The translations under genes were made by a program, and so were the position numbers. Source: Ascarosepion bandense (lineage: Eukaryota > Mollusca > Cephalopoda > Sepiida > Sepiidae). From it: 64,000 nt of DNA. The notes below the pieces were generated by a model that worked only from the letters and a program-made list of their open reading frames with translations, did not search any database and was not told the origin of the DNA. The stretch is from contig JBBBDQ010000750.1 in assembly GCA_037127315.1 (NCBI GenBank), positions 2,236,001 to 2,300,000 on the forward strand. Direction: 5' to 3'. Positions 1-9,363 of the stretch are shown here, piece by piece (position 1 is the first letter of the stretch; every line of letters starts with the position of its first letter).

Positions 1-59
1 TCAGGCCCCATGTTTTGGATTTTTCCTGATATATATATAAATTTGTTTGTTAGTTATAA

Positions 60-135
60 TTAATATTGTTTACATTGCGACACGAGAATTTTTGTTTCGA
101 GATTTTTACCTCGTCATCTGTCAATGTTAGATTAT
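60..135. repeat. Dispersed short repeat with CTCG hairpin motif
   Basis: A short segment containing 'acattgcgacacg', 'cgagatttttacctcg' and 'tcaatgtt' recurs at 2448-2525 and, in reverse complement, at 27490-27565. The central part can fold on itself (cgag...ctcg). It looks like the terminal part of a dispersed foldback-type element. No coding capacity is visible. The class is not recognised. Confidence 0.6.
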
Positions 136-689
136 TGTTGTGAAAATGATTTTCATTTGATTATAAGAAACAATATGTTTGTTATTTATGGATGTGGGAA
201 GATAGAAAAAATGTATGTGTGTGTTCAATTTAACTAATCAGAATAGAGATTCACTTTAAATTTGAAAAAAGTTTATATTTTTAGGGAATACATGATTTCA
301 TCTTTCAGTCTTAACGGCAAAAGTGTCAGTCGATCAAAACCCCTGTCTAGACGCCATTTCCGTTGATGTATTACTACAATTTTTTTCTCTTAGTTTTCTC
401 TGTATCTCAACATTTTTTAAAACAAAAAAGAAAAAAAGGAAGAAGAAAGAAAACATTTTATATTTTAGATCTAACTTAAAGGGACCTTAGAGTGTAATTA
501 TACTATTTTTATTTCGATTCAGACTACATTTTATTCTAATTTTTCATAAACTCTTAATTTGTAAATAACATTTTTAATATCTATTTCTTTATTAAAATTT
601 TTGAATTCATTTTATTATTTTATAAAATTTATTATATTATTATTATATTCTAATACAATTCTAAATATCCTAATATAATTTTTAATTTC
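136..689. other. AT-rich sequence without assignable feature
   Basis: I see only AT-rich sequence with A- and T-runs and short TTATTATAT-like stretches. No ORF of note, tRNA-like box or recognisable repeat. Confidence 0.5.
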
Positions 690-815
690 TATTTTATGCT
701 CTACAATATTTATTGTATTGAGCACGTTTATTAAAAAAAAAAGAAAGTAAATGCTGGAGAACTCGGAATTGTAAAACTGTTGGTTCTCTTCACCTGGATT
801 TACTTTTTTATTTTT
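690..815. repeat. Dispersed repeat, second block of the 60-135 family
   Basis: The segment around 'tattgagcac', 'ggagaac', 'ggaatt' and 'ctgttggtt' followed by 'ttcacct' matches 27615-27705, where it sits beside the same CTCG block. Relative to 27490-27705 the first block is in the opposite orientation here, as expected for foldback elements that invert internal segments. Confidence 0.5.
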
Positions 816-819
816 GGTT

Positions 820-895
820 TTATTAATTGTTTCACCCCAAGCAAGGCGGTACCAACACTGATGCGCAGGGGGCTACATGAGAGAGTAAAAGTTTA
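820..895 (-). mobile_element. LINE-J 3' terminal fragment
   Basis: The plus strand reads 'tttcaccccaagcaaggcgg' and then 'gcgcagggggctacatgaga'. This is the reverse complement of the conserved LINE-J 3' end, which on the sense strand runs from a 'tgtagccccctgc' motif to 'ttggggtga' and an A-rich tail. The same end is seen at 40720-40780 (plus), 42560-42640, 56045-56110 and 59685-59740 (minus). This copy keeps only the last 70 or so bases. Confidence 0.75.
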
Positions 896-934
896 GGCAG
901 GATATATACAAGTATAGGGTAGGTATGGATGGAA

Positions 935-2035
935 TAAAATTCTGTATTTAAAGAAACACTATTCTTTAAAATTGCTCAATACAAAATAGAGCGAATAATA
1001 TTTATTTAGAATTTATAACATAAATATGTTATATCACTACAAAAGCAACCGTTTTCTTTCGACAGTATCTGTGCCTTATCAAGTTGGGGTGGGTGGGTTA
1101 AAATGTTCAAGACTAGCCAAACCCCCTTAATCAGGGAAGCATTGTTACATAGACAGAGTGGACCAGTCAAAGAAAGCAATTTCTAATTTAAAGAAAATAA
1201 GAACAGACTCTAAAATAATTTATTAGGGGATTGACATTAATGTTTTTTGTTTTGTTTTTTTAATCATATCACCCTGAGCAAGGCGGTAACGCCACTGAAG
1301 CGCAGGGGGCTACGTAGGAGTGAAAAGAATGGAAAAGAGAAAGCCGGAGACCACATCCTAAACAAGGAACAAGGGATGCGCCTCTTCACCTGTTCAATAG
1401 ACGTGGATTTGAATAAAATAAAGATCAGCATTGTTAATCAACTACTAGATTCACATAACTTTATTTTTATTACGAATTTTAAATTCTAATTTAACAAAAG
1501 CATTAGATTTAGGTTGTTATAAACTTATTTAGATATTAAACGAATAAAAGATATGGGCGTACACATATTCAAATCTAAAGACATCTACACATGGACAAAT
1601 CGACAAGTATATACACACACGAACACATTGACACACAGACACATGTACAGACGTATATACACATATATACATATATATATTTTAAAATTTTGAAGCCAGG
1701 TTTGAAAATCGTCTGTAAAGGCTACAGTATTGCATACATGTAATAGCGTATTCGTAAAATGACAAGGGCCTAAAATTAACGAGGTCAATTCAGACACAGA
1801 CATATTTCAATGTATGGACAAATAAATGTGATTAGATATACATTCACGTAAATACACAAGCTAAAATCAAAAACACACACGACAAAAAACTCTACAGATC
1901 ATCATATACAAATTAAAGAATATCACCACATACATGAAACTACTTATACACAACTTCTGGCATAGATATACGCAAATAAGCGAAGGTATATTCACGCAGA
2001 AGTATACGCACATATATAAACGTGTATCGACAAGA
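935..2035. repeat. Long dispersed repeat (family K), copy 1
   Basis: From 'aaagaaacactattc' through 'tatcactacaaaag' and on to 'atataaacgtgtat', this stretch parallels 10560-11490 in the same order, with clear sequence similarity throughout. The main difference is that 1235-1411 here is an extra LINE-J 3' end absent from the second copy. Shorter pieces of the same family occur at 11725-11940 and 17383-17600. It has no coding capacity I can recognise; the middle is rich in 'tatacacacac' stretches. Confidence 0.7.
1235..1411 (-). mobile_element. LINE-J 3' fragment inserted into repeat K
   Basis: A T-run (1238-1260) is followed by 'atcaccctgagcaaggcgg' and 'gcgcagggggctacgtagga', the reverse complement of the LINE-J 3' untranslated end with its poly(A). 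The block is missing from the paralogous position in repeat K copy 2 near 10830, so it is an insertion after K duplicated or spread. It is a heavily 5'-truncated copy. Confidence 0.75.
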
Positions 2036-2158
2036 ACCTCATCACTTGATAAGACACAGATAGTGTCGAAACAAAATGGCTACTTTTGTAGTGATATTAT
2101 AAATTCTAAATAAATTATATATATATATATAATTTATTATACTATATATAATAATGAT

Positions 2159-2159
<1 letters not shown>

Positions 2160-2198
<39 letters not shown>

Positions 2199-2320
2199 AT
2201 CCGCAGACAGATCTGTTTCGCTCTATCACAGTTCATCAGTACGGTTAGACTCCGATTGCTCTTAACCCAGGATTGAAACCCGACTGAATTGGCGTCAGTC
2301 AGCGATTCAACCTCTGGGAC
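2160..2320 (-). mobile_element. SINE-B copy: tRNA-like head with (AT)n tail
   Basis: On the minus strand the sequence carries the B-box-like 'gggtttcaatcctggg', then 'cggagtctaaccgtactgat' and 'gcgaaacagatctgtctgc', ending directly in an (AT)n run at 2162-2195. The same body with the same tail is on the plus strand at 33950-34119. The A-box part is not well preserved here. The AT array is best read as the SINE 3' tail. Confidence 0.7.
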
Positions 2321-2447
2321 AAAATCCAGGTAAAGGGGACCCAAGCTTTTACGATTTTGAGTTCCCTGGTATTTTACTTTTTTATAAAAAGTGCTGAATG
2401 TAATAAATATTTTAGAGCATAATATAATCATATAATTATCAATTAAA

Positions 2448-2525
2448 ACTACATTGCGACACGGAAATTTCTATGTTTCGAGATTTCTATCTCGTCATTA
2501 GGTAATGTTAGATGTTAGTTGTGAA
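2448..2525. repeat. Dispersed CTCG repeat, copy 2
   Basis: Carries 'acattgcgacacgg', 'gtttcgagatttctat', 'ctcgtcatt' and 'aatgttagat', the same order as at 60-135. An (AT)n array follows at 2543-2607. Confidence 0.6.
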
Positions 2526-2542
2526 AATGATTTACATTTATA

Positions 2543-2607
<65 letters not shown>
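2543..2607. repeat. (AT)n microsatellite
   Basis: About 65 bp of nearly uninterrupted AT dinucleotides. The 2608-2760 sequence after it has a B-box-like 'gagagttcaaaccctg' near 2726, so the array might be another SINE tail, but I could not find a matching A box. Confidence 0.9.
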
Positions 2608-2610
<3 letters not shown>

Positions 2611-2971
2611 CGTTTAACATGACAAACAACAGTAGTAGCACTCATCAGCAGGCAGGTTAGGTTCAAGGTTCTAACCGTTCTCCACACGGAATTGTGAATT
2701 TAGTGACATAGTAATTGAGAGTTCAAACCCTGCGCCGGGAAGTGGGTCGTTCGACTCAGCGGAAACGGGACGGGCAACAACTAAACGCTACGTAATAAAA
2801 AGGAGATACCTCTAGACGTTGGTAGGGGAATGGGAACAAGAAACTGTTCTGCTCTCTGCAGGTTACCCGTATTGAAAATGAAGGCCGGAAAATACAAAAT
2901 CTTAAACGTTGTAATAGCAGCCAGAAAGTTGCGGACAATAGTATGCAGAGAAATAATGTAACAGTAAGAAT

Positions 2972-3046
2972 ATCTAAAAGCTTTTTATCAAAAGCCTTTA
3001 CTGAAAGCCTTTGCCGAATGCTTGTACCGAAAGCCTTTACCGAAAG
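2972..3046. repeat. Left piece of the GAAAGCCTTTACC minisatellite
   Basis: Five to six degenerate 13-mers of the form gaaagccttta(c/t)c are directly abutted by a SINE-A at 3047. The same 13-mer resumes after the SINE at 3335, so the SINE appears to have landed inside one array. Confidence 0.8.
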
Positions 3047-3333
3047 GTCAGTTAAGTGCCATACGTGATACACGCTTTGGGCGATCATGTCTCTTTCGAG
3101 ACATGACTGACTGGGAAGAAGATTATCCCGCAGTAGGTTACCATTGCTTTCTGTGGTAGACTGGTTGCCAGCCAAGGCTATAGGCCCCAATCTGTTCTAT
3201 TTTTTAACCCATAACTGGAGGGAAGAGACGGATTAATACCTTTCCAAGGGTATTTGTGCGTAAGTGAATGCAAGGAATTCAACTGGAATTTGTCATTCCG
3301 AGTCGATATCCACTGCAGCACAACGCACATCCC
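3047..3333 (-). mobile_element. SINE-A copy inside a minisatellite
   Basis: Minus-strand SINE-A: it ends with the 'atgtgcgttgt' head at 3333 and begins with the tail 'cagttaagtgccatacgtga' as read on the plus strand. The B-box region (normally gccgagttcgaattcc) is largely deleted, so it would not promote RNA polymerase III transcription well. Its conserved hairpin carries the loop in the inverted orientation compared with most copies (plus strand 'catgtctctttcgagacatg' at 3085-3104). Confidence 0.85.
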
Positions 3334-3334
3334 A

Positions 3335-3925
3335 GACTTTGCCTAAAGCCTTTACTGAAAGCCTGTGCCGAAAGCCTTTATCAAAAGACTTTGCCTAAAG
3401 ACTTTACTGAAAGCCTGTACCGAAAGCCTTTATCAAAAGACTTGGCCTAAAGCCTTTACTGAAAGCCTGTACCGAAAGCCTTTATCAAAAGACTTTGCCT
3501 AAAGCCTTTACTGAAAGCCTGTACCGAAAGCCTTTATCAAAAGACTTTGCCTAAAGACTTTACTGAAAGCCTGTACCGAAAGCCTTTATCAAAAGACTTG
3601 GCCTAAAGCCTCTGCTGAAAGCCTGCACCGAAAGCCTTTATCAAAAGACTTTGCCTAAAGCCTTTACTGAAAGCCTGTACCGAAAGCCTTTATCAAAAGA
3701 CTTTGCCTAAAGCCTCTACTGAAAGCCTGTACCGAAAGCCTTTATCAAAAGACTTTGCCTAAAGCCTTTACTGAAAGTCTGTACCGAAAGCCTTTATCAA
3801 AAGTCTTGGCCTAAAGCCTGTACCGAAAGCCTTTACCAAAAAAAAACACGAAATCCTTAACTATACCGAAAGCCTTTATCAAAAGCCTTTGTTGGAAGCC
3901 TTTGCCGAAAGCTTTTACCAAAGCT
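3335..3925. repeat. 52-bp higher-order minisatellite (4 x 13 bp)
   Basis: The marker 'gact(t)tgcctaaag' recurs at about 3335, 3387, 3439, 3491, 3543, 3595, 3647, 3699, 3751 and 3803, an exact 52-bp step. Each 52-mer is made of four 13-bp variants of gaaagcctttacc. The array decays after about 3838 into isolated 13-mers up to 3925. As 52 is not a multiple of three, apparent open frames through it are fortuitous. Confidence 0.92.
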
Positions 3926-5008
3926 CTGAGAGAAATATGAAGCGTAAGAGTGTGCCCTTTCATTTTGAGAATCTCAAATTCAAATTCAGAATTGAATGCA
4001 GCATTTATTACATCTGTCGCGTAGGCAAAAAGAAGAGATGAAAAAAAAAACTGTTAGCTTTAAGCGATAAAAAAACCCTGAGGTATTTGGGGTTTTGTTT
4101 GTTTTTGTTTTTTTTCTTTTTGAGCAGATTTTTCCTTTTCTAATTGATGAATACACGCTATCTGGTTATTCTAACCGAATTTCCAATTTATTAATATTAA
4201 ATCAATTCAACATTCTTCCTCAATCTATCTGCAGTATTTTTTTTCTTGGATAGTTACAGATTCTTTTTTTTTTTTTCAAAGAATTCTTCATAGAACGAAT
4301 TTATAAATTCATTGAAGTTTTCATCTCTTTTGGTCTTTATTGGGGAATTTCTTGATGTGACCGAGATACTTAATGGGAATCCCTTGGGCAGATCACTTGA
4401 ATAGGCCAAGAGAATTCAAGACACTCACTTCAACTGATTCAAATTTAACGCCATTCGGAAGCAACAACAGTCATGCGACAAATTAACACCATTTCTGTTC
4501 GCCAAATGCACGAATAGTTTCATCTTTTTGTTGAAAGTTGCAGTATTTTTAAACCACTTCTATTCTCTGCAAACACTCACAATAATCTTCAAGATGGCGC
4601 TTTCGGTTGATATTTTGACTTCTTGTCCGCATTCTACCTTCGTACAAACCTTTCGGTTATTATACAAAATCCATACTTTATCATAAGAGATATTACAATG
4701 CAAAATGGGGTCAATTTAAAACTGAAAATAATACAAACCTCTATGATTTGAATTTGGATGATAATCCGACGGAATGGCAAACATATAAGAATTGGAAAGC
4801 CCTTAGTTTGATGTTTCGCTGATCTTAAAACAAATCTCGCGTTCTGACTCGCTGGTATAGATTTGACTGAAATAAAATCCATTTTTTAATAACGATAATA
4901 ATCAGCAAAATAAGTTAAAAAATCATTTTTCGGAATTGTCTTATATGCTTACTAAAGACCTTGATGCATATAACTCTTAGTTCTATAATGAATTCAAATT
5001 CACCAATT
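3926..5008. other. No assignable feature
   Basis: Ordinary AT-rich sequence with T-runs near 4100 and 4265. An 82-codon open frame at 4634-4882 (minus) has no motif I recognise and is probably chance. Confidence 0.5.
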
Positions 5009-5034
5009 TTATTTATTTATTTATTTATTTATTT
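5009..5034. repeat. (ATTT)n microsatellite
   Basis: Six or more ATTT units immediately upstream of a LINE-R fragment. Confidence 0.85.
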
Positions 5035-5045
5035 TATAAAGACAC

Positions 5046-5402
5046 TCTTAAATCAATTAAACCGGTTCTAATGGATACATGCAACGACGAAGTGTTAGAA
5101 AGAATGGCAACAAAAAGGAAATTGATGCTGAGCATCAGGAAGAGACAACTGAAGTTCCTGGGACATGCAATGAGGAAGGAGAGCCTGGAGAGCCTGATAC
5201 TGACTGGACAGATAGAAGGAAGGAGAGACAGAGGAAGGCAGCGGATAACATATTTGCAGAGTCTGATCAGGTGGATGACGGAACGGGGGTTGCCAGGAGC
5301 AACAGGAGCAAACATACTAAGAGCCACAAGGGATAGGGAGACGTGGAGATCCATGATCGCCTACGTCTTGAAGGGACAGGGCACATAGAAGAAGAAGAAT
5401 GG
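5046..5402 (+). mobile_element. LINE-R C-terminal fragment with 3' end
   Basis: An open frame at 5071-5388 encodes the C-terminus of an RTE-like LINE polyprotein. Recognisable blocks are NDEVLERM, KRKLMLSIRKRQLKFLGH, MRKESLESLILTG and, near the end, ATRDRETWRSMIAYVLKG. It finishes with a stop codon inside 'tagaagaagaagaat', the short (AAG)n 3' tail shared by other LINE-R copies. The RT and endonuclease are missing, so this is a 5'-truncated dead copy. Blocks such as KRQLKFLGH.MRKEGLENL are known from many animal RTE-type endonuclease/RT proteins; the clade is inferred. Confidence 0.85.
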
Positions 5403-5894
5403 ATACATTCGACCAATTTTCATTGCAGCCTGATTACTAATGAAACGAAGTTTTCCTTGGTTTTCTAAATGCAATTCCCCGCTTACAAATGTTTGAAAAG
5501 AAACTTTTCCTCTTCTTTCAGCAAAAATTGTCCTCAATCTTTCAATCTTATAAACGAAAAATACGCAAGTGTCCCAGATTTTCAGAAAAAATGTGGCAAG
5601 AATTAAGAGTGAAATAAAATATTTACTTAATTAAGAAGAAATAGTAAAAAGAAAATTAAAAAAAAATATTGAATCGTTTTTTAGAAAAGAATACGTAACA
5701 ATATGAAATTCAAACAAAACTGACTATTTCTTGAAAAACAGAATAATCTGAGCGGGTGCAAAATACATGAAACATGCGCACAAACTTTTTGTGTGAGTTT
5801 TTGTTTCTTTAGCGCGATGTATCGACTTTTTTACCCATGGACCCCATTTTCATCTTAATTTTTTTTTTTTTGTGGACCCCCATAGCCATCAGAG
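5403..5894. other. No assignable feature
   Basis: A-rich, then T-rich sequence; no motif recognised. Confidence 0.4.
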
Positions 5895-6710
5895 CAGTGT
5901 TCGTCAACCGGGGTCCTCATAGACTCTTCTGTTTGTTCATGCCAAAATGAAATATAAAAGAAATAAACCCGTGGTGTGAAGCAAGATAGTGAATGATAGT
6001 CAAAAGACATAAGAAAAAAAAAAGATATTCTAAGTATAAAAAAAAGATCATCCAACCAGATATGAGGCTTTATTGCAGGGAAGCCATTGTTGGTAACCTT
6101 AAATTTCAGTCAATACGTTAAATGCAATACGTGATACATGCTTTGACCGATCATGTCTCGAAAGAGAGACACGTCTGACTGGGCAGAAGATTATCCCACA
6201 GTAGGTTACCATTGCTTTCTGTGGTAGACTGGTTACCAGCCAAGGATATAGAACCCAATCTGTCTTATTATTTAACCCTTAACTAGATGGAAGAGACGGA
6301 TTAATACCTTTCCCAAGGGTATTTGTGCGTAAGTAAATGCAAGGACTCCAACTGGAATTCGAACTCGGCACCCCGATTTGTCGTTCCGAGCCTATCTCCA
6401 CTGCACTACAACGCATATCCAACCTTAAATTTACGACACTGTAAATTGTCAAGGTCCGTGAATAATATTTCTACTTTTATTATTTTAATATGACGTAAAT
6501 TATTGTAGAAATTCTATTGTCAGTAATACCCACCGTTTAAAAGTTGAATTGCTCTACGGACGACTATAATATCACCGTACCCTCCCCACAAGTCATCATT
6601 TTTTTGTGTGCGGACTCCCAGCAATGTTACGTAGACCCCACCACCACCACATATACACACACACATACACACACCAAGAGCCAATGTGAACCCCGGCTGA
6701 GAAAACACTG
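5895..6710. mobile_element. Possible hAT-type non-autonomous element
   Basis: 'cagtgttcgtcaaccggggt' at 5895 and, inverted, a segment ending 'ctgagaaaacactg' at 6710 (preceded by 'gaaccccgg') form imperfect terminal inverted repeats. They resemble the hAT-family ends that start CAGTG(G)TTCTCAACC. There is no matching 8-bp target duplication (catcagag versus gtttagcg), so the two ends may come from different copies or have decayed. A SINE-A is nested at 6107-6420. No transposase is present. Confidence 0.4.
6107..6420 (-). mobile_element. SINE-A copy
   Basis: Complete-length minus-strand copy: tail 'aatacgtgatacatg' at the left, body with 'cccaagggtatttgtgcgta', B box within 'ggaattcgaactcggcacc', and head 'ctgcactacaacgcatatcc' at 6420. 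It is more diverged than most (for example 'gagagacacgtc' in the hairpin), so it is older. Confidence 0.85.
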
Positions 6711-6769
6711 GTTTAGCGGCATATCAACTCCTTATGGGTCATTTGATGTTGAAATTTAATTTTTTTGGA

Positions 6770-7110
6770 AGCATTAGTAATTTTCTCTATAAAAATGCAT
6801 TTCTGGTGAATTTAATTTTTATTTTACAAAAATATATTACTGGTAATATTTTTATTTCAAAAATTTATTACGGATAATTTTTTTTAATTTTGAAGATTTT
6901 ATTACTGATAATTTTTTTTTTATTTACTGTATTTTTTATTTACTATATTTTTTTCATTTCAAAAATTTATATTTTTTATTTCAAAAATTTATTACTGGAA
7001 AATACTTTTATTTAAAAAAATTATTACTGGTAATTTTTTTTTATATAAAAATTATTACTGATTTTATTTTTTTTTTAATTATAAATCGACATCGCTGGTA
7101 TTTCCACTAT
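6770..7110. repeat. Degenerate T-rich minisatellite
   Basis: Several imperfect units of the type 'ttattactggtaattttttt' plus 'atttcaaaaa' follow each other with variable length. They are too diverged to fix a period by eye. Confidence 0.6.
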
Positions 7111-7125
7111 TAAAATGTATTTTTA

Positions 7126-7288
7126 TGCTTTCGTAGTGTTTGACCCCAATTTGGAGTTTAACTATGTGCCCATTTCTGGGACCCTAACAGATGCTACCAA
7201 CTCAGGTCAAGGTGGATCTGGGAACAACAGCAATTAAGAGGTGATCCACGCTCCTCAAAACCTCCTGATCAGAAGCCTTGCTACCGTA
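7126..7288. repeat. Dispersed repeat H, copy 1
   Basis: The core 'gggaacaacagcaattaaga' and the surrounding 'gtgtttgacccc' and 'gggaccctaacag' are shared with 58525-58690 in the same order and orientation. The HEL element starts exactly where the similarity ends (7289). No coding sequence is seen. Confidence 0.7.
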
Positions 7289-7314
7289 TCTAAACTTATT
7301 TATAAATGGAACTT

Positions 7315-7361
<47 letters not shown>

Positions 7362-8028
7362 CCGTTACCTATAGACTCCGAAACGGCTGAACCGATTTTC
7401 TTGAAAATTTGCACAGTTGTACTATAAGCGTCTGCGAGTGTTCTTCGCTAGGTTTTGTGTCAAGGTACCCCCGATAAATATCGAAAATCGATAATCGAAA
7501 AATCGGGTTATAGAATGAGTGGTCCAAATTTAATCAAATTTGATACACTCATAAACAAAGACATAAGAAACGATAGAAGTTTCAAGGTTGCAGTTCTTAC
7601 AATAGTGCAGAAAATCGATAATATATATCTATATATATATAAGGCAAGATATTTGTGTGTGTGTCTGTTTATCTGCCTGTATGTCTGTATTTTTTTCAGC
7701 CCTTTTATTTTAGTTTTTGCTTCGGGTTTGGCTCTAAGTAGGTATAATTGTAGTTCTTAGTCTCAGCCATGATACCATTTACTCAGAGGACTTATTTAGC
7801 CTTCAAAATTCAGTTTACGAGGAAAAAACTTCTTTAATATCGATACCAGGAAATCAAAATTTGACATACATCCATTCATTTTTCTTTCGGTCTACGGTTT
7901 CGCTTTAACTGGAAACAACTATTGCTTTTTAGTCTTTCGTGCCAACGTCCAAAGAGTCTGAGCTCCAGGACCATGGAATAGTTTTAAAGCTTTCATTACA
8001 CTCGAGCAACGCCAGGCTATACTGCTAG
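7289..8028 (+). mobile_element. Helitron-like non-autonomous element HEL, copy A
   Basis: Begins 'tctaaacttatttataaatg', followed by a (GT)n array (7316-7359), the block 'gactccgaaacggctgaacc', a 'tatcgaaaatcgataatcga' palindromic stretch, an (AT)n patch near 7620 and a long conserved 3' part. It ends with a GC-rich stem region 'ctcgagcaacgccaggc', then 'tatactgCTAG' and T. A 5' TC, a 3' hairpin about 10 bases before CTAG, no terminal inverted repeats and an A/T target fit Helitrons. There are three other copies in the window: B 16618-17347, C 36142-36628, D 44810-45550. No Rep/helicase is encoded. Confidence 0.72.
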
Positions 8029-8288
8029 TATACTTTAACGCTATAGCCAGAATAACACACAAAAAGGTGTTTTATTGATTATATAAAGATATCAATCATA
8101 AACATTCCAATCCTTCAAACGTTCAAACTGTTTACGACCGGCACTCACACACTCTTCTCGTCGAGACTGGACATGTATGCACATTCTATCACAAAGGTAT
8201 TTATCAGCATCAATTTCCTGGTAGTCCTCCTGGTTCTAATGAATTAAAGGAATTCTAGAATCACTATTATAATACTGGCAATACTTAC

Positions 8289-8703
8289 TGCGCGTTGTGG
8301 TGCAGTGGCTATCGGCTCGGAACGAGTAATCGAAGAACTGAGTTCGAATTCCAGTTGAATTCTTTGCATTCACATACGCGCAAATACCCTTGGCAAATGT
8401 ATTAATCCGACTCATTCCTCCAGCTATGTGTCAAATAAAAGGATAGATTGCATTGCAGAAAGCAATGGCAACCTACTGCGGGATAAACTTCTGCCCAGTC
8501 AGTTATGTCTCTTTCGAGACATGATCGCCCATGCGTGTTTCGCGTATGGCACTTAACTGAGATTGCATTGCCTTGGCTGGTATCCAGTCTACCGCAGAAA
8601 GTAATGGCAACCTACTCCGGAAAAATCTTCTGCCTAGTCAGTCATGTCTCTTTCGAGACATGATCGCTTAAGTGTGTGTCACGTATGGCACTTAACTGAC
8701 TGA
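8289..8703 (+). mobile_element. SINE-A copy with an extra 3' module
   Basis: Plus-strand SINE-A with head 'tgcgcgttgtggtgcagtgg' (A-box region), B box 'gagttcgaattcc', body and 3' hairpin, ending near 8560. A second, partial unit follows at 8571-8703, beginning 'ccttggctggtatccagtct' and repeating only the 3' part: CCGCAGAAAG block, hairpin and 'cacttaactgactg' tail. The 3' module is therefore present twice behind one tRNA head. Confidence 0.88.
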
Positions 8704-9005
8704 ATACTTACTGTACATCAACGTTTGCAGCCTTCTTCATTTCAGTTTCTTATTTAATATGGTGAGCTAATCTAAACTTTTATGAACGAATGCTAATATC
8801 TTGTCTGAAACCATTTTTCCATCAATTATTGATTCTTCAAACAGCTTTACATATTCAGTTGTGTTAATAACTTACTAATTTAATTGCTGAAAAATAAACG
8901 TCGTCGTCGTCTTTATCTCGTATCCAAGGATTGAATTTCTTCTTTGTTGATCACTTCCTTTATGATAATGAGTTGATAATGAATTATATTGATGAGTAAA
9001 TTCGT
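8704..9005. other. No assignable feature
   Basis: AT-rich sequence between SINE-A and the Tc1-like remnant. Confidence 0.4.
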
Positions 9006-9159
9006 GCAGGTTCAGAACTACAATCTTGTGAAAATTAATTGAAACAAAAATTAATAATGTCTTCCTAGGATCTTTCACACTTTCCCTGAGTACGGATACG
9101 TCGACTCTTAAAGTTGTTTTTCTCTTCCGACCGCGCATTCCTTTACAATTTGGACTGAA

Positions 9160-9210
<51 letters not shown>

Positions 9211-9224
9211 TGAGACAGACTGAA

Positions 9225-9283
<59 letters not shown>

Positions 9284-9298
9284 TGAGCAGACTGAAAT

Positions 9299-9363
<65 letters not shown>

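Noticed and set aside
2608..2760. tRNA-like region with 'gagagttcaaaccctg'
   Set aside because: A single B-box-like word without an A box at the right distance. Not enough to call a tRNA or SINE.
3268..3450. Open frame with repeated Lys-Pro-Leu/Ser-Lys-Asp motifs
   Set aside because: It is the 52-bp minisatellite, whose period is not a multiple of three. The apparent peptide repeat is short and breaks.
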